DNA of 64,000 bases from Nocardioides bizhenqiangii. GTDB lineage: Bacteria; Actinomycetota; Actinomycetes; Propionibacteriales; Nocardioidaceae. The DNA lies in contig NZ_CP141059.1 in assembly GCF_034661235.1 (NCBI RefSeq), positions 1,488,001-1,552,000 of the forward strand. The letters are read 5' to 3'. A program made the translations under genes and the position numbers. The notes under the pieces are model-generated. The model had not been told where the DNA came from and searched no databases. It saw only the letters and a program-made list of their open reading frames with translations. Below are positions 33,249 to 41,297 of this stretch, in pieces (the stretch's first letter is position 1; each line of letters starts with the position of its first letter).

Positions 33249-33914
33249 TCACGACGAGGGCGGCTCGTTGCCGTTGCCGGGGATCGCGAGGCCGCCCGCA
33301 TCGAGAGCCTGCCGGGTGGCGGGCCCGACCCCGAGCGCGATCGCGGCCTGGAGGCTGACCAGGTCGTCGACGTCGTGCCGCAAGCCGGCCAGCACGCCGC
33401 GCACCGGGACGGCGCCGGCAGCGGCATGGGCGCCGGCGGAGCCCGCGCCGAACCGCGGCGCGAAGTCGGCGTACGACGCGGTGTAGAGGGTGGTCCCGGT
33501 GCCTGCGGCATCGGCGACGTACGCCGGCCCGCCCGTGACGGACGCCAGAGCTGCCGTGAGGTCCTCCGCGCGGAGGGCGGGCAGGTCGGCGCAGAGCGCG
33601 ACCGGTCGCAGACCGGGCCACCTGCGACCGGCCTCGGCGGCGGCCTGCACGAGGGCCTGGTTGAGGCCGCTCCCGCCGTCGGGGCACGCCTCGGCGCCCA
33701 ACGCGGTCAGCGTCGTGGCGAACCGCGCGTCGTCGGTGGTGACCAACACGTGCGCGACGGCCTCGGTGGCGAGACAGGCGGCGACGGTGTCGATCGCGAA
33801 GGCGCTCGCCAACGCGATCCGCTGCTCGGCGGGCACGCCGACCAGTCGCGTCTTGCCGACCCCCGGCGGCTTCACGGGGACCACGACGACGTGCTGCACC
33901 GCGTCCTCGACCAC
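33249..33914 (-). CDS. fbiD: Phosphoenolpyruvate/2-phospho-L-lactate guanylyltransferase
   Basis: 221 residues. [16 protein letters not shown] is the nucleotide-binding N-terminus, [31 protein letters not shown] the middle motif, and [17 protein letters not shown] with GTGTTLYTA and [17 protein letters not shown] complete the CofC/FbiD family pattern. It activates the three-carbon precursor of coenzyme F420 with GTP. It stands alone, convergent with the HU gene and divergent from the acyltransferase. Confidence 0.92.
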   Translation of the reverse strand: MVEDAVQHVVVVPVKPPGVGKTRLVGVPAEQRIALASAFAIDTVAACLATEAVAHVLVTTDDARFATTLTALGAEACPDGGSGLNQALVQAAAEAGRRWPGLRPVALCADLPALRAEDLTAALASVTGGPAYVADAAGTGTTLYTASYADFAPRFGAGSAGAHAAAGAVPVRGVLAGLRHDVDDLVSLQAAIALGVGPATRQALDAGGLAIPGNGNEPPSS

Positions 33915-33996
33915 GGGTCGATCCTGTCAGGTGGCCCGTCGACGTCCGCCGGTGTCCTGGCGGGTGGCGGACGTCACGGGCCGGTAGCCTGCCCCC

Positions 33997-34752
33997 GTGA
34001 AGGTGCGGAAGGTGCAGGAGAAGCGCAACTGGGCGATCGGCGTCGCCGTCGCGATCATCAAGCCCACCCTGCTGGCCACCACCAAGCGCGAGTGGGCCAA
34101 CGGCGAGAAGAACTTCCCGACCGAGGGCGGGTTCGTGATCGCGCTCAACCACCTCTCCCACATCGACCCGATCACCTCGGCGCTCGTCGTCTACGACCAC
34201 GGCCGGATCCCGCGTTACCTGGCGAAGTCGGGGTTGTTCAACAACAAGGTCCTCGGATTCTTCCTGCGGTCGGCCGGACAGATCCCGGTCTACCGGGAGA
34301 CCGCCGGTGCCGCGGGCGCCTTCTCAGCGGCGGTCGCCGCCGTACGACGCGGCCAGTGCGTGATCATCTACCCCGAAGCGACGATCACCCGCGACCCCGA
34401 CCTGTGGCCGATGCGCGGCAAGTCCGGCGCGGCCCGGATCGCCCTCGAGACCGGGTGCCCCGTGGTGCCGATCGGCCAGTGGGGAGCGCAGGAGATCCTG
34501 CCGCCGTACACGAAGAAGCCGCACGTGTTTCCCCGCAAGAAGATCATCGCCCGCATCGGGCCACCGGTCGACCTGACCGACCTGGCCGCCAAGCAGCCCC
34601 GCACCCCGGAGGTCGTCAACGAGGCGACCGACCGGATCATGGCCGCGATCACGCGCGAGGTCGAGCAGATCCGCGGCAAGGAGGCGCCCGACGAGCGCTA
34701 CGACATGCGCATCCATGGTGACCGCTTCAAGGATCGGAAGAACATCGCATGA
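33997..34752 (+). CDS. 1-acyl-sn-glycerol-3-phosphate acyltransferase family (PlsC-like)
   Basis: 251 residues, GTG start. It has the NHX4D-type motif as NHLSHIDP, then [40 protein letters not shown] (the EGTR-like block, here EATI) and [11 protein letters not shown]. It acylates lysophosphatidate or a related acceptor in membrane-lipid synthesis. Its stop overlaps the gpsA start (ATGA), coupling phosphatidate formation with glycerol-3-phosphate supply. Confidence 0.9.
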   Translation: MKVRKVQEKRNWAIGVAVAIIKPTLLATTKREWANGEKNFPTEGGFVIALNHLSHIDPITSALVVYDHGRIPRYLAKSGLFNNKVLGFFLRSAGQIPVYRETAGAAGAFSAAVAAVRRGQCVIIYPEATITRDPDLWPMRGKSGAARIALETGCPVVPIGQWGAQEILPPYTKKPHVFPRKKIIARIGPPVDLTDLAAKQPRTPEVVNEATDRIMAAITREVEQIRGKEAPDERYDMRIHGDRFKDRKNIA

Positions 34753-35750
34753 GCAAGGTCGCTGTACTGGGTGCTGGTTCGTGGGGCACCGCGTTCTCGA
34801 TGGTCCTTGCGGACGCGGGCAACGACGTCATGATCTGGTCGCGTCGCGAGGAGGTCGCCGCGGCGATCACCGAGCGGCGGGAGAACACCGACTACCTCGC
34901 AGGGATCGAGCTCCCACGCGCCGTCACCGCGACCGCCGACCCCGAGCAGGCACTGGCGGGCGCGGACGTCGTCGTGCTCGCCGTGCCGTCGCAGTCGTTG
35001 CGGTCCAACCTCCCGGCCTTCGTGCCCTACCTCGAGCCCGACGCTGTCCTGGTGTCCCTCATGAAGGGCATCGAGCTCGGCACCCTGGAACGGATGAGCG
35101 AGGTGATCCACGAGGTCGCCGACGTCGATCCCGGACGGATCGCCGTGGTCAGCGGACCCAACCTGGCCAAGGAGATCGCCCGCCGCGAACCCGCCGCCTC
35201 GGTGGTGGCGTGCGTCGACGAGGACGTCGCCACGATGCTGCAGAAGCGCTGCCACTCACCGGCGTTCCGCCCGTACACCAGCGTCGACGTGCTGGGCTGT
35301 GAGCTCGGCGGTGCCTACAAGAACGTCGTCGCGCTCAGCGTCGGCATGGCGGTCGGGCTGGGCTTCGGCGACAACACCACCGCGTCGCTGATCACCCGCG
35401 GTCTCGCCGAGACCGCCCGGCTGGCGATGCGGCTCGGCGCCAACCCGCTCACCCTGATGGGGCTCGCCGGTCTCGGCGACCTGGTCGCCACCTGCTCGTC
35501 GCCGCTGTCGCGCAACCGGACGTTCGGCGAGAAGCTCGGGCTCGGCATGACCGTCGAGGAGGTCTCCGCATCGACCCGGCAGGTCGCCGAGGGCGCGAAG
35601 TCCTGCTCCTCGATCCGGGCACTCGCCGAGAAGGCCGGCGTCGAGGCCCCGATCGCCGAGCACGTCGACGAGGTCGTCGCCGGACGGATGAGCACCGCCG
35701 GGATGATGGAGGCCTTCATCAGCCGCGACACCAAAGCCGAAATGGACTAG
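34749..35750 (+). CDS. gpsA: Glycerol-3-phosphate dehydrogenase [NAD(P)+]
   Basis: 333 residues, full length. [20 protein letters not shown] is the dinucleotide-binding fold, [10 protein letters not shown] the substrate region, [21 protein letters not shown] the catalytic Lys segment, and [13 protein letters not shown] the Asn/Thr motif. It makes sn-glycerol 3-phosphate for phospholipids. It is translationally coupled to the upstream acyltransferase. Downstream lies the family C repeat that separates it from the transsulfuration gene. Confidence 0.96.
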   Translation: MSKVAVLGAGSWGTAFSMVLADAGNDVMIWSRREEVAAAITERRENTDYLAGIELPRAVTATADPEQALAGADVVVLAVPSQSLRSNLPAFVPYLEPDAVLVSLMKGIELGTLERMSEVIHEVADVDPGRIAVVSGPNLAKEIARREPAASVVACVDEDVATMLQKRCHSPAFRPYTSVDVLGCELGGAYKNVVALSVGMAVGLGFGDNTTASLITRGLAETARLAMRLGANPLTLMGLAGLGDLVATCSSPLSRNRTFGEKLGLGMTVEEVSASTRQVAEGAKSCSSIRALAEKAGVEAPIAEHVDEVVAGRMSTAGMMEAFISRDTKAEMD

Positions 35751-35753
35751 TGC

Positions 35754-35890
35754 CGGTCGTCGAGTAGCCCGAGCCGCCAGGCGAGGGCGTATCGAAACGC
35801 CCGCACCCGACCGCCGACGCCAGGCCAAGGGCACCTCGGTGCGTCTCGATACGCTGCTGCTGGTCCGTCGCAGCGGCTACTCGACGACCG
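35754..35890. repeat. Family C repeat, two half-units tail to tail
   Basis: CGGTCGTCGAGTAGC (35754-35768) is a perfect inverted match of GCTACTCGACGACCG (35876-35890), and inner GCGTATCGA and TCGATACGC also pair. It fills the space between two converging genes, and the TAG stop of the transsulfuration gene lies in its right arm. The same half-unit is found inside smc. Confidence 0.7.
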
Positions 35891-36980
35891 AGGGCGAACC
35901 CAGCGCTTGGGCGAGGTCGGCCCACAGGTCCTCGACGTCCTCGATGCCGACGGAGAGCCGGACCAGGCCCTCGGGGATGGTCGCGGCCTCGGCCTTCCAG
36001 CGCCGTCGGCGCTCGAGCGTCGACTCGACACCGCCGAGCGACGTGGCGTGCACCCAGAGGCGTACGTCATGGGCGAGCAGGTCGGCAGCCGGCGCCCCGC
36101 CGGCGACGACCGCCGCCACGATCGCGCCGAAGCCGGGGTAGCGGACCTCCTCGATCGCCGGGTGCTCGCCGAGCCGGCGCGCCAGCTCCTTGGCGTTGGC
36201 CTGGGCCCGGTCGAGGCGCACGTGGAGGGTGCGCATGCCACGAAGTGCGAGCCAGGTCTCGAACGGACCGGGGATCGCGCCGACCAGGTCCCTGCGGCTC
36301 TTGAGCGCGGCGAACACCTCGTCGTCGTCGACGACCAGGGCGCCGAGCTGGACGTCGCTGTGACCGGCGAGGTACTTCGTCGCCGAGTGGACCACGATGT
36401 CCGCGCCGAGCGAGAGCGGCTGCTGGCGCAGGGGAGTGGCGAACGTGTTGTCCACGACCACCCGGATGCCGAGCTCGTGGGCCGCGGCCGCGAGCGCAGG
36501 TATGTCGGCGAGCTCGAGAGCCGGGTTGGTGGGCGACTCGATCCAGAGCACGGCGCAGTCCTCGTCGTCGTTCATCGCGGCGATCACCGCCTCGGTGTCG
36601 GCGATGTCGACCAGTCGGCTGTGCAGGCGCCCGCGCGCCTCCAGGTCTGCCAGCACCATCACCGTCCCGCTGTAGGAGTGCCGTGGCGCGACCACGCCGC
36701 CGCCCTGGCTCACCAGGTCGAGCACGGTGGTGGCTGCCGCCATCCCGGACGCGAAGGCGAGGGCCCGCCCTCCCTCGAGGGTGCCGAGCACGTCCTCGAA
36801 CGCCGACCAGGTCGGGTTGCCGTACCGGCCGTACTCGAGGTCGCCGGTGGCGACGTACGTCGACGCCATCGTGATCGGCGGGTTGAGCGGGGCGTCGGGC
36901 GCGTGGGCCGGGCGTCCCGCCGTCACCGTGATCGTCGCGGGCCGCAGGTCGTCAGCAGGCTGGTCAACGGATGGGGGCAT
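35877..36980 (-). CDS. PLP-dependent transsulfuration enzyme (cystathionine gamma-synthase/lyase family)
   Basis: 367 residues. PLNPPITMASTYVATGDLEY with YGRYGNPTWSAFE binds substrate and PLP phosphate from the partner subunit; ALAFASGMAAATTVLDL and VLWIESPTNPALEL are further family blocks. The PLP Lys lies in VHSATKYLAGHSDVQLGA. Family members make or cleave cystathionine or use O-acylhomoserine; sequence alone does not choose between synthase and lyase. The gene is divergent from ddl, and its end reaches into a dispersed repeat. Confidence 0.9.
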   Translation of the reverse strand: MPPSVDQPADDLRPATITVTAGRPAHAPDAPLNPPITMASTYVATGDLEYGRYGNPTWSAFEDVLGTLEGGRALAFASGMAAATTVLDLVSQGGGVVAPRHSYSGTVMVLADLEARGRLHSRLVDIADTEAVIAAMNDDEDCAVLWIESPTNPALELADIPALAAAAHELGIRVVVDNTFATPLRQQPLSLGADIVVHSATKYLAGHSDVQLGALVVDDDEVFAALKSRRDLVGAIPGPFETWLALRGMRTLHVRLDRAQANAKELARRLGEHPAIEEVRYPGFGAIVAAVVAGGAPAADLLAHDVRLWVHATSLGGVESTLERRRRWKAEAATIPEGLVRLSVGIEDVEDLWADLAQALGSPSVVE

Positions 36981-36990
36981 GGGACAACGG

Positions 36991-36996
36991 TAGGGT
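36991..36996 (+). promoter_or_regulatory. -10 hexamer TAGGGT for leaderless ddl
   Basis: Lies eight bases before ATG 37005, so the mRNA should begin at or next to the start codon; no ribosome site is seen. Confidence 0.45.
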
Positions 36997-37004
36997 TCTC
37001 GCCG

Positions 37005-38129
37005 ATGAACGAGCCCACCGGTCGCCGTACCCGTGTCGCCGTCGTCTTCGGCGGCAGATCCTCAGAGCATGCGATCTCGTGCGTGACCGCCGGCAGCGTG
37101 CTCAGAGCCCTGGACCGGGAGCGCTACGACGTGATCCCGGTCGGCATCGCCCCCGACGGCCGCTGGGTGCTCGAGGCGGACGATCCTGACCGGCACGAGA
37201 TCAAGGGCCCCGACCAGCTGCCGTCCGTCGACGCCGACCGGTCACCGGTCACCCTGACCCGCACCGGCAGCGGCGCCGGACTCGTGGTGAGCGAGCCGGC
37301 CGCGCCGCCACGCGAGCTCGGCGAGGTCGACGTGGTCTTCCCGCTCCTCCACGGACCCTGGGGCGAGGACGGCACCATCCAGGGGATGCTCGAGATGGCC
37401 GGGGTGCGGTACGTCGGAGCAGGGGTGCTCGCCTCCGCCGTCGGCATGGACAAGGCTTACATGAAGGTCGTGCTCGCCGCCGCCGGGCTGCCGGTGCTGC
37501 CCTCAATAACGGTCACCGCGCGGGACTGGGCCGGGGACCCGGAGGCGGTGCGGAAGCGGGTCGCCGACCTCGGCTATCCGGCGTTCGTGAAGCCCGCCCG
37601 CGGGGGATCGAGCATCGGCATCGCCAAGGCGCACACCGCCGACGAGCTCGACACCGCGATCGAGGGGGCGCTGCGGCACGACCCGAAGATCCTCGTCGAG
37701 GTGGCGGCCGAGGGGGCGCGCGAGGTCGAGTGCGGCGTGCTCGAGACGCTCGACGGCGGGGTCGAGACCACGCTGCCGGCGGAGATCCGGATCACCGGTG
37801 ACCACGAGTTCTACGACTTCGAGGCCAAGTACCTGCCCGAGGAGGCCACCGAGCTCGACGTCCCGGCGGACCTGCCCGACGAGACCGCCGGAGAGCTGCG
37901 GGCGCTGGCGGCGCGAGCGTTCCTCGCGGTCGGGTGCGAAGGCCTCGCGCGGGTCGACTTCTTCCTGATGCCCGACGGGTCGCTGGTCGTCAACGAGCTC
38001 AACACGATGCCCGGCTTCACTCCGCTCTCGATGTTCCCCCGGATGTGGGCCGCCACCGGGCTCGACTACCCGGCACTCGTCGACCGGCTGGTGACACTGG
38101 CGCTGCAGCGCGGCACCGGCCTCCGATGA
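37005..38129 (+). CDS. ddl: D-alanine--D-alanine ligase
   Basis: 374 residues. An N-terminal domain with VAVVFGGRSSEHAISCVTAG, ATP-grasp core motifs (DKAYMKVVLAAAGLPVLPSI, FVKPARGGSSIGIAKA, GLARVDFFL) and the C-terminal catalytic stretch VNELNTMPGFTPLSMFPRMW. It joins two D-Ala for peptidoglycan synthesis in the cytoplasm. The SDR gene overlaps its stop (ATGA). A typical actinobacterial neighbour of gpsA and thiL. Confidence 0.96.
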   Translation: MNEPTGRRTRVAVVFGGRSSEHAISCVTAGSVLRALDRERYDVIPVGIAPDGRWVLEADDPDRHEIKGPDQLPSVDADRSPVTLTRTGSGAGLVVSEPAAPPRELGEVDVVFPLLHGPWGEDGTIQGMLEMAGVRYVGAGVLASAVGMDKAYMKVVLAAAGLPVLPSITVTARDWAGDPEAVRKRVADLGYPAFVKPARGGSSIGIAKAHTADELDTAIEGALRHDPKILVEVAAEGAREVECGVLETLDGGVETTLPAEIRITGDHEFYDFEAKYLPEEATELDVPADLPDETAGELRALAARAFLAVGCEGLARVDFFLMPDGSLVVNELNTMPGFTPLSMFPRMWAATGLDYPALVDRLVTLALQRGTGLR

Positions 38130-38872
38130 CGACCGGAACACCCGCGGAGCAGCCGTCCGGGCTGGTGGTCATCACCGGCGGCAGCAGGGGGATCGGTGCG
38201 GCCACCGCGCGGCGGGCGGCGGCCGAGGGCTGGGACGTCCGGATCACCTACCGGACCGGGGAGGACGAGGCGCGGCGCGTCGTCGAGGAGTGCCGAGGGC
38301 TCGGCAGCCGCGCCGACGCGGCACGGGTCGACGTGACGGAGGAGGACGACGTCCTGGAGCTGTTCGGGTCGCTGCCGGCCGACGCCGGGCCGCTGCGCGG
38401 CCTCGTCAACAACGCGGGCATCGTCGCGCCGGCTGGGAGCGTCGTCGACCTGGAGGCCGGCAGGATCCGTCGACTGCTGGAGGTGAACGTGCTCGGGGCC
38501 TTCCTGTGCGCCCGCGAGGCCGTGCGACGGATGACCGACGGCGGGTCGATCGTGAACGTCTCGTCGCGGGCGGCGGTGCTCGGCTCACCGGGGGAGTACG
38601 TCGACTACGCCGCCTCCAAGGCTGCCCTCGACGCGCTCACGACCGGGCTGGCCCAGGAGGTGGCCGGACGCGGGATCCGAGTCAACGGCGTCCGGCCGGG
38701 CTTCATCGATACCGGGATCCACGCGCCCGGCCGGCTCGCGCGGGTCGCGCCGTCGGTCCCGATGGGGCGGGCCGGACGGGCCGAGGAGGTGGCAGCCGCG
38801 ATCTGCTGGCTGTTGTCTCCGCAGTCGTCGTTCACGACGGGCGCGTTCCTCGACGTCAGTGGCGGGCGCTAG
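38126..38872 (+). CDS. Short-chain dehydrogenase/reductase
   Basis: 248 residues, classical SDR: VVITGGSRGIGAATARRAA at the cofactor site, LVNNAGI, INVSSRAAVLGSPGEYVDYAASKAAL with the Ser, Tyr and Lys of the catalytic set, and VNGVRPGFIDTGIH. The YITYRTGEDEARR-like region after the second strand (ITYRTGED) with Arg suggests NADP(H). The substrate is unknown. It is coupled to ddl by a four-base overlap, an arrangement that need not imply a wall function. Confidence 0.9.
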   Translation: MTTGTPAEQPSGLVVITGGSRGIGAATARRAAAEGWDVRITYRTGEDEARRVVEECRGLGSRADAARVDVTEEDDVLELFGSLPADAGPLRGLVNNAGIVAPAGSVVDLEAGRIRRLLEVNVLGAFLCAREAVRRMTDGGSIVNVSSRAAVLGSPGEYVDYAASKAALDALTTGLAQEVAGRGIRVNGVRPGFIDTGIHAPGRLARVAPSVPMGRAGRAEEVAAAICWLLSPQSSFTTGAFLDVSGGR

Positions 38873-38893
38873 TCGTCCGGGCACCGGGAGCCG

Positions 38894-39382
38894 TCACAGG
38901 TCGCAGGTGCCGACCGCGGTCAGGTGCTGGTCGACGAGCGGCGAGAGCACCGCCATGATCCCGGCCTCCAGCCCGTCGCCCCGGAGATCGGCCGGCATCA
39001 CGACCTGCACCCGTGGCTCGTGCCACGCTGACGTGATCTCCAGGTCGAGGTCGAGGTCGTCGTACTGCTCCGACGGGATGTACCACGGCACGTCGTTGAC
39101 CAGCTCGCACTGGGCGCCCGGACCGAATCCCTCCGGGCTGTCGACGCCGCAGGTCACGACGATCGGAGGATCGCCGTAGGCCGCCGCCGGGGCATCGGCC
39201 GGCTCGATGTCGACGCGCTCCTCGTCGGCCAGGGTGTCCGGCAACGCGTCCGTGAACGCCTCGCAGGCGGCCGCGTCCGCCGCGTCGACATCCGGCACAT
39301 CGACCTCGACCGGTCCGCCGCAAGCCGTCAGGACCGCAATGCCGACGCCGGTCGCCGCCAAGTAGCCGTAACCCCTGATCAC
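38894..39382 (-). CDS. DUF3515 family lipoprotein
   Basis: 162 residues from GTG 39382. A short hydrophobic signal peptide ends in the lipobox LTAC (Cys at residue 21). The mature part has PDVDAADAAACEAFTDALPD, VVTCGVDSPEG and VNDVPWYIPSEQ, which mark the actinobacterial DUF3515 family. It is exported and anchored outside the membrane; its function is unknown. This gene is usually found next to thiL and an Lrp-type ligand-domain gene, as here. Confidence 0.85.
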   Translation of the reverse strand: MIRGYGYLAATGVGIAVLTACGGPVEVDVPDVDAADAAACEAFTDALPDTLADEERVDIEPADAPAAAYGDPPIVVTCGVDSPEGFGPGAQCELVNDVPWYIPSEQYDDLDLDLEITSAWHEPRVQVVMPADLRGDGLEAGIMAVLSPLVDQHLTAVGTCDL

Positions 39383-39392
39383 GTCGACTGCG

Positions 39393-39419
39393 CGCCGTCT
39401 GCGACACGCTCGCGCAATC
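39393..39419 (+). repeat. Family B repeat, right-end fragment
   Basis: CGCCGTCTGCGACACGCTCG then CGCAATC matches the right end of the copies at 26732 and 40774 (inverted). It lies just upstream of the DUF3515 start. Confidence 0.5.
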
Positions 39420-39423
39420 GGAC

Positions 39424-39660
39424 TCAGATGTGGACGACCGGGCAGGTGAGGGTGCGGGTGATGCCGTCGAGGTTCTGGACCTTCGAGACGACCAGCTTGC
39501 CCAGCTCGTCGACGTTGCGGGCCTCGGCGCGAACGATCACGTCGTACGGACCGGTGACGTCCTCGGCGAGCGTGACGCCCTTGACCTCGGCGATCGCCTT
39601 GGCGACGTCCGCGGCCTTGCCGACGTCGGTCTGGATCAAGATGTAGGCCTGCACCACCAT
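39424..39660 (-). CDS. Stand-alone Lrp/AsnC ligand-binding (RAM) domain
   Basis: 78 residues. MVVQAYILIQTDVGKAADVA, KGVTLAEDVTGPYDVIVRAE and the final TRTLTCPVVHI form the alpha-beta RAM sandwich with no DNA-binding part. GAGGAG eight bases before ATG 39660 fixes the start. Such proteins bind amino acids and may form mixed oligomers with full Lrp proteins; the target is unknown. Confidence 0.9.
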   Translation of the reverse strand: MVVQAYILIQTDVGKAADVAKAIAEVKGVTLAEDVTGPYDVIVRAEARNVDELGKLVVSKVQNLDGITRTLTCPVVHI

Positions 39661-39780
39661 TGGTTGCACTCCTCGGAGGTTGAGGTCGACGGACGGTGAC
39701 CGACGACACGACGGTCACGACGCAACCTACCGCGCGGATGCCCCGACCGCCTCTTCGACGGGGTCGGCCGATCTGGTGGG

Positions 39781-40770
39781 ATGGGGGCTGTGCCCGACCC
39801 CCTCCCCGCTCCTGACGTGACGCTGGCCGACCTCGGCGAGTTCGGCCTGATCGACCGCGTCGCCCGGATCGTGAGGGAGGTTGCCCCCGGCGAGGACGTG
39901 CTGGTCGGGCCCGGTGACGACGCAGCCGTGCTGCGGGTCCGCAAGGGCCACGTCGTGGTCTCGACGGACCTGATGGTCGAGGGACGGCACTTCCGCAAGG
40001 ATTGGGCCGACGCGGTCGACGTCGGCCACCGCGCCGCCGCGCAGAACCTCTCCGACATCAATGCCATGGGCGGCCGGGCGACCTGGCTGACGGTCGGGTT
40101 CGCCGCGCCGCCGACGTTGCCGGCCCGATGGGCCCTCGACTTCGTCCGGGGATTCGCCGAGGAATGCGCGGAGGTCGGCGCGGGCGTCGTCGGCGGCGAC
40201 GTGACGAGCTCGGAGAAGATCGCGATCGCGGTGACGGTGATCGGCTCTTGCGCCGTCTCCCCGGTCCTGCGCTCCGGCGCGCAGGCCGGCGACGTCGTCG
40301 CGCTCCGCGGTCGTCAGGGGTGGGCGGCCGGCGGCCTGGCGGTGCTGGGGCGCGGATTCCGCTCGCCTCGGGTGCTGGTCGACGCCTACCGACGTCCGCA
40401 GCCGCCGTACGACGCCGGCGCAGTGGCGGCGGAGGCGGGCGCCACCGCGATGATCGACGTGTCCGACGGTCTCCTCGCCGACGCAGCGCACGTCGCGAGG
40501 GCGAGCGGTGTCGGCATCGACATCACGTCGGCGACCCTCGAGGTCCCCGACCCCCTCGTTGCCGTCGCCAGCGCGACCGGCGCGGATCCCCTGTCGTTCG
40601 TGCTCGGCGGCGGGGACGACCACGCGTTGCTGGCCACCTTCCCGGCCGGCTCGGGGCTGCCCGACGACTGGTTGCGGATCGGCGCTGTCACCGAGCCGGG
40701 ACCGCACGGGCCGGCCGTCACGGTCGACGGCTCGCCGTACGACGGCTCGGTTGGCTGGACGCACTTTTGA
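39781..40770 (+). CDS. thiL: Thiamine-monophosphate kinase
   Basis: 329 residues. LGEFGLIDRV, then VGPGDDAAVLRV with the metal-binding Asp pair, STDLMVEGRHFRKDWADAVD, AAQNLSDINAMGGRATWLTV and DVSDGLLADAAHVA are ThiL signatures; FVLGGGDDHALLATFP closes the site. It phosphorylates thiamine phosphate to thiamine diphosphate. The ATG at 39781 or a GTG four codons inside could start translation. Confidence 0.95.
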   Translation: MGAVPDPLPAPDVTLADLGEFGLIDRVARIVREVAPGEDVLVGPGDDAAVLRVRKGHVVVSTDLMVEGRHFRKDWADAVDVGHRAAAQNLSDINAMGGRATWLTVGFAAPPTLPARWALDFVRGFAEECAEVGAGVVGGDVTSSEKIAIAVTVIGSCAVSPVLRSGAQAGDVVALRGRQGWAAGGLAVLGRGFRSPRVLVDAYRRPQPPYDAGAVAAEAGATAMIDVSDGLLADAAHVARASGVGIDITSATLEVPDPLVAVASATGADPLSFVLGGGDDHALLATFPAGSGLPDDWLRIGAVTEPGPHGPAVTVDGSPYDGSVGWTHF

Positions 40771-40773
40771 GTT

Positions 40774-40878
40774 GATTGCGCGAGCGTGTCGCAGATCGTG
40801 CGACACCGCCCGGACCATCGCTTCGCTCGGCCCGGGGGCGCCGCACGATGCGGCTTCGCCGCGGTGCGCCACGCTGCC
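40774..40878 (-). repeat. Dispersed ~105-bp repeat, family B, copy 2 (inverted)
   Basis: Reverse complement matches 26732-26835: GGCAGCGTGGCGCACCGC, GCGAAGC, GGGCCGAGCG and the end CTGCGACACGCTCGCGCAATC-like part are shared. It contains the hairpin GTGTCGCA-N5-TGCGACAC. It follows the thiL stop directly. Confidence 0.6.
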
Positions 40879-40943
40879 GCGCACGCAGTCGAGGTGGACG
40901 GTGGTCGCGCGCCGCCGGCGTCCTCAGCGCGGGGAAATGCGAA

Positions 40944-40967
40944 CGGCCGCCACGTTCGTGGCGGCCG
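40944..40967 (-). terminator. Hairpin terminator downstream of rpmB
   Basis: CGGCCGCCAC-GTTC-GTGGCGGCCG, a perfect 10-bp stem, 18 bp past the rpmB stop. No long T run follows, as is common in actinobacteria. Confidence 0.7.
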
Positions 40968-40985
40968 ATCCGTTTCAGACTGCGG

Positions 40986-41171
40986 TCAGCGAGTGACCTT
41001 GCCGGCCTTGATGCAGCCGGTGCAGACGTTGAGGCGCTTCGGGGTGCCGTTGACCTTGGCGCGGACGCGCTGGATGTTCGGGTTGAAGCGACGCTTGGTG
41101 ATCTTGCGCGACCACGGCCGGTTGTTGCCGAAGCCCGGCTTCTTCGCGCAGATGTCGCAGACGGCAGCCAC
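40986..41171 (-). CDS. rpmB: 50S ribosomal protein L28, zinc-binding form
   Basis: 61 residues from GTG 41171, which has TAGGAG upstream. VAAVCDICAKKPGFGNNRPW followed by KRRFNPNIQRVRA, then LNVCTGCIKAGKV. The two CxxC pairs make this the zinc-binding form. It is on the opposite strand to the DAK2 gene and divergent from it, the usual actinobacterial layout. Confidence 0.96.
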   Translation of the reverse strand: MAAVCDICAKKPGFGNNRPWSRKITKRRFNPNIQRVRAKVNGTPKRLNVCTGCIKAGKVTR

Positions 41172-41297
41172 GGGTTTGCTCCTACGGATCGGGATCTGAC
41201 TCAAGTTCATGGGTCGCCCCGCTGAGAGGGCAACCGGATCAGATTAGCCGAAGGGTGGCAGCAGCCCGAAATCGTGGCATCACACTAGATTGACCCC

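Noticed and set aside
36400..36470. Alternative: the transsulfuration gene as a dedicated methionine gamma-lyase
   Set aside because: No residue visible by eye separates lyase from synthase; only family-level naming is supported.
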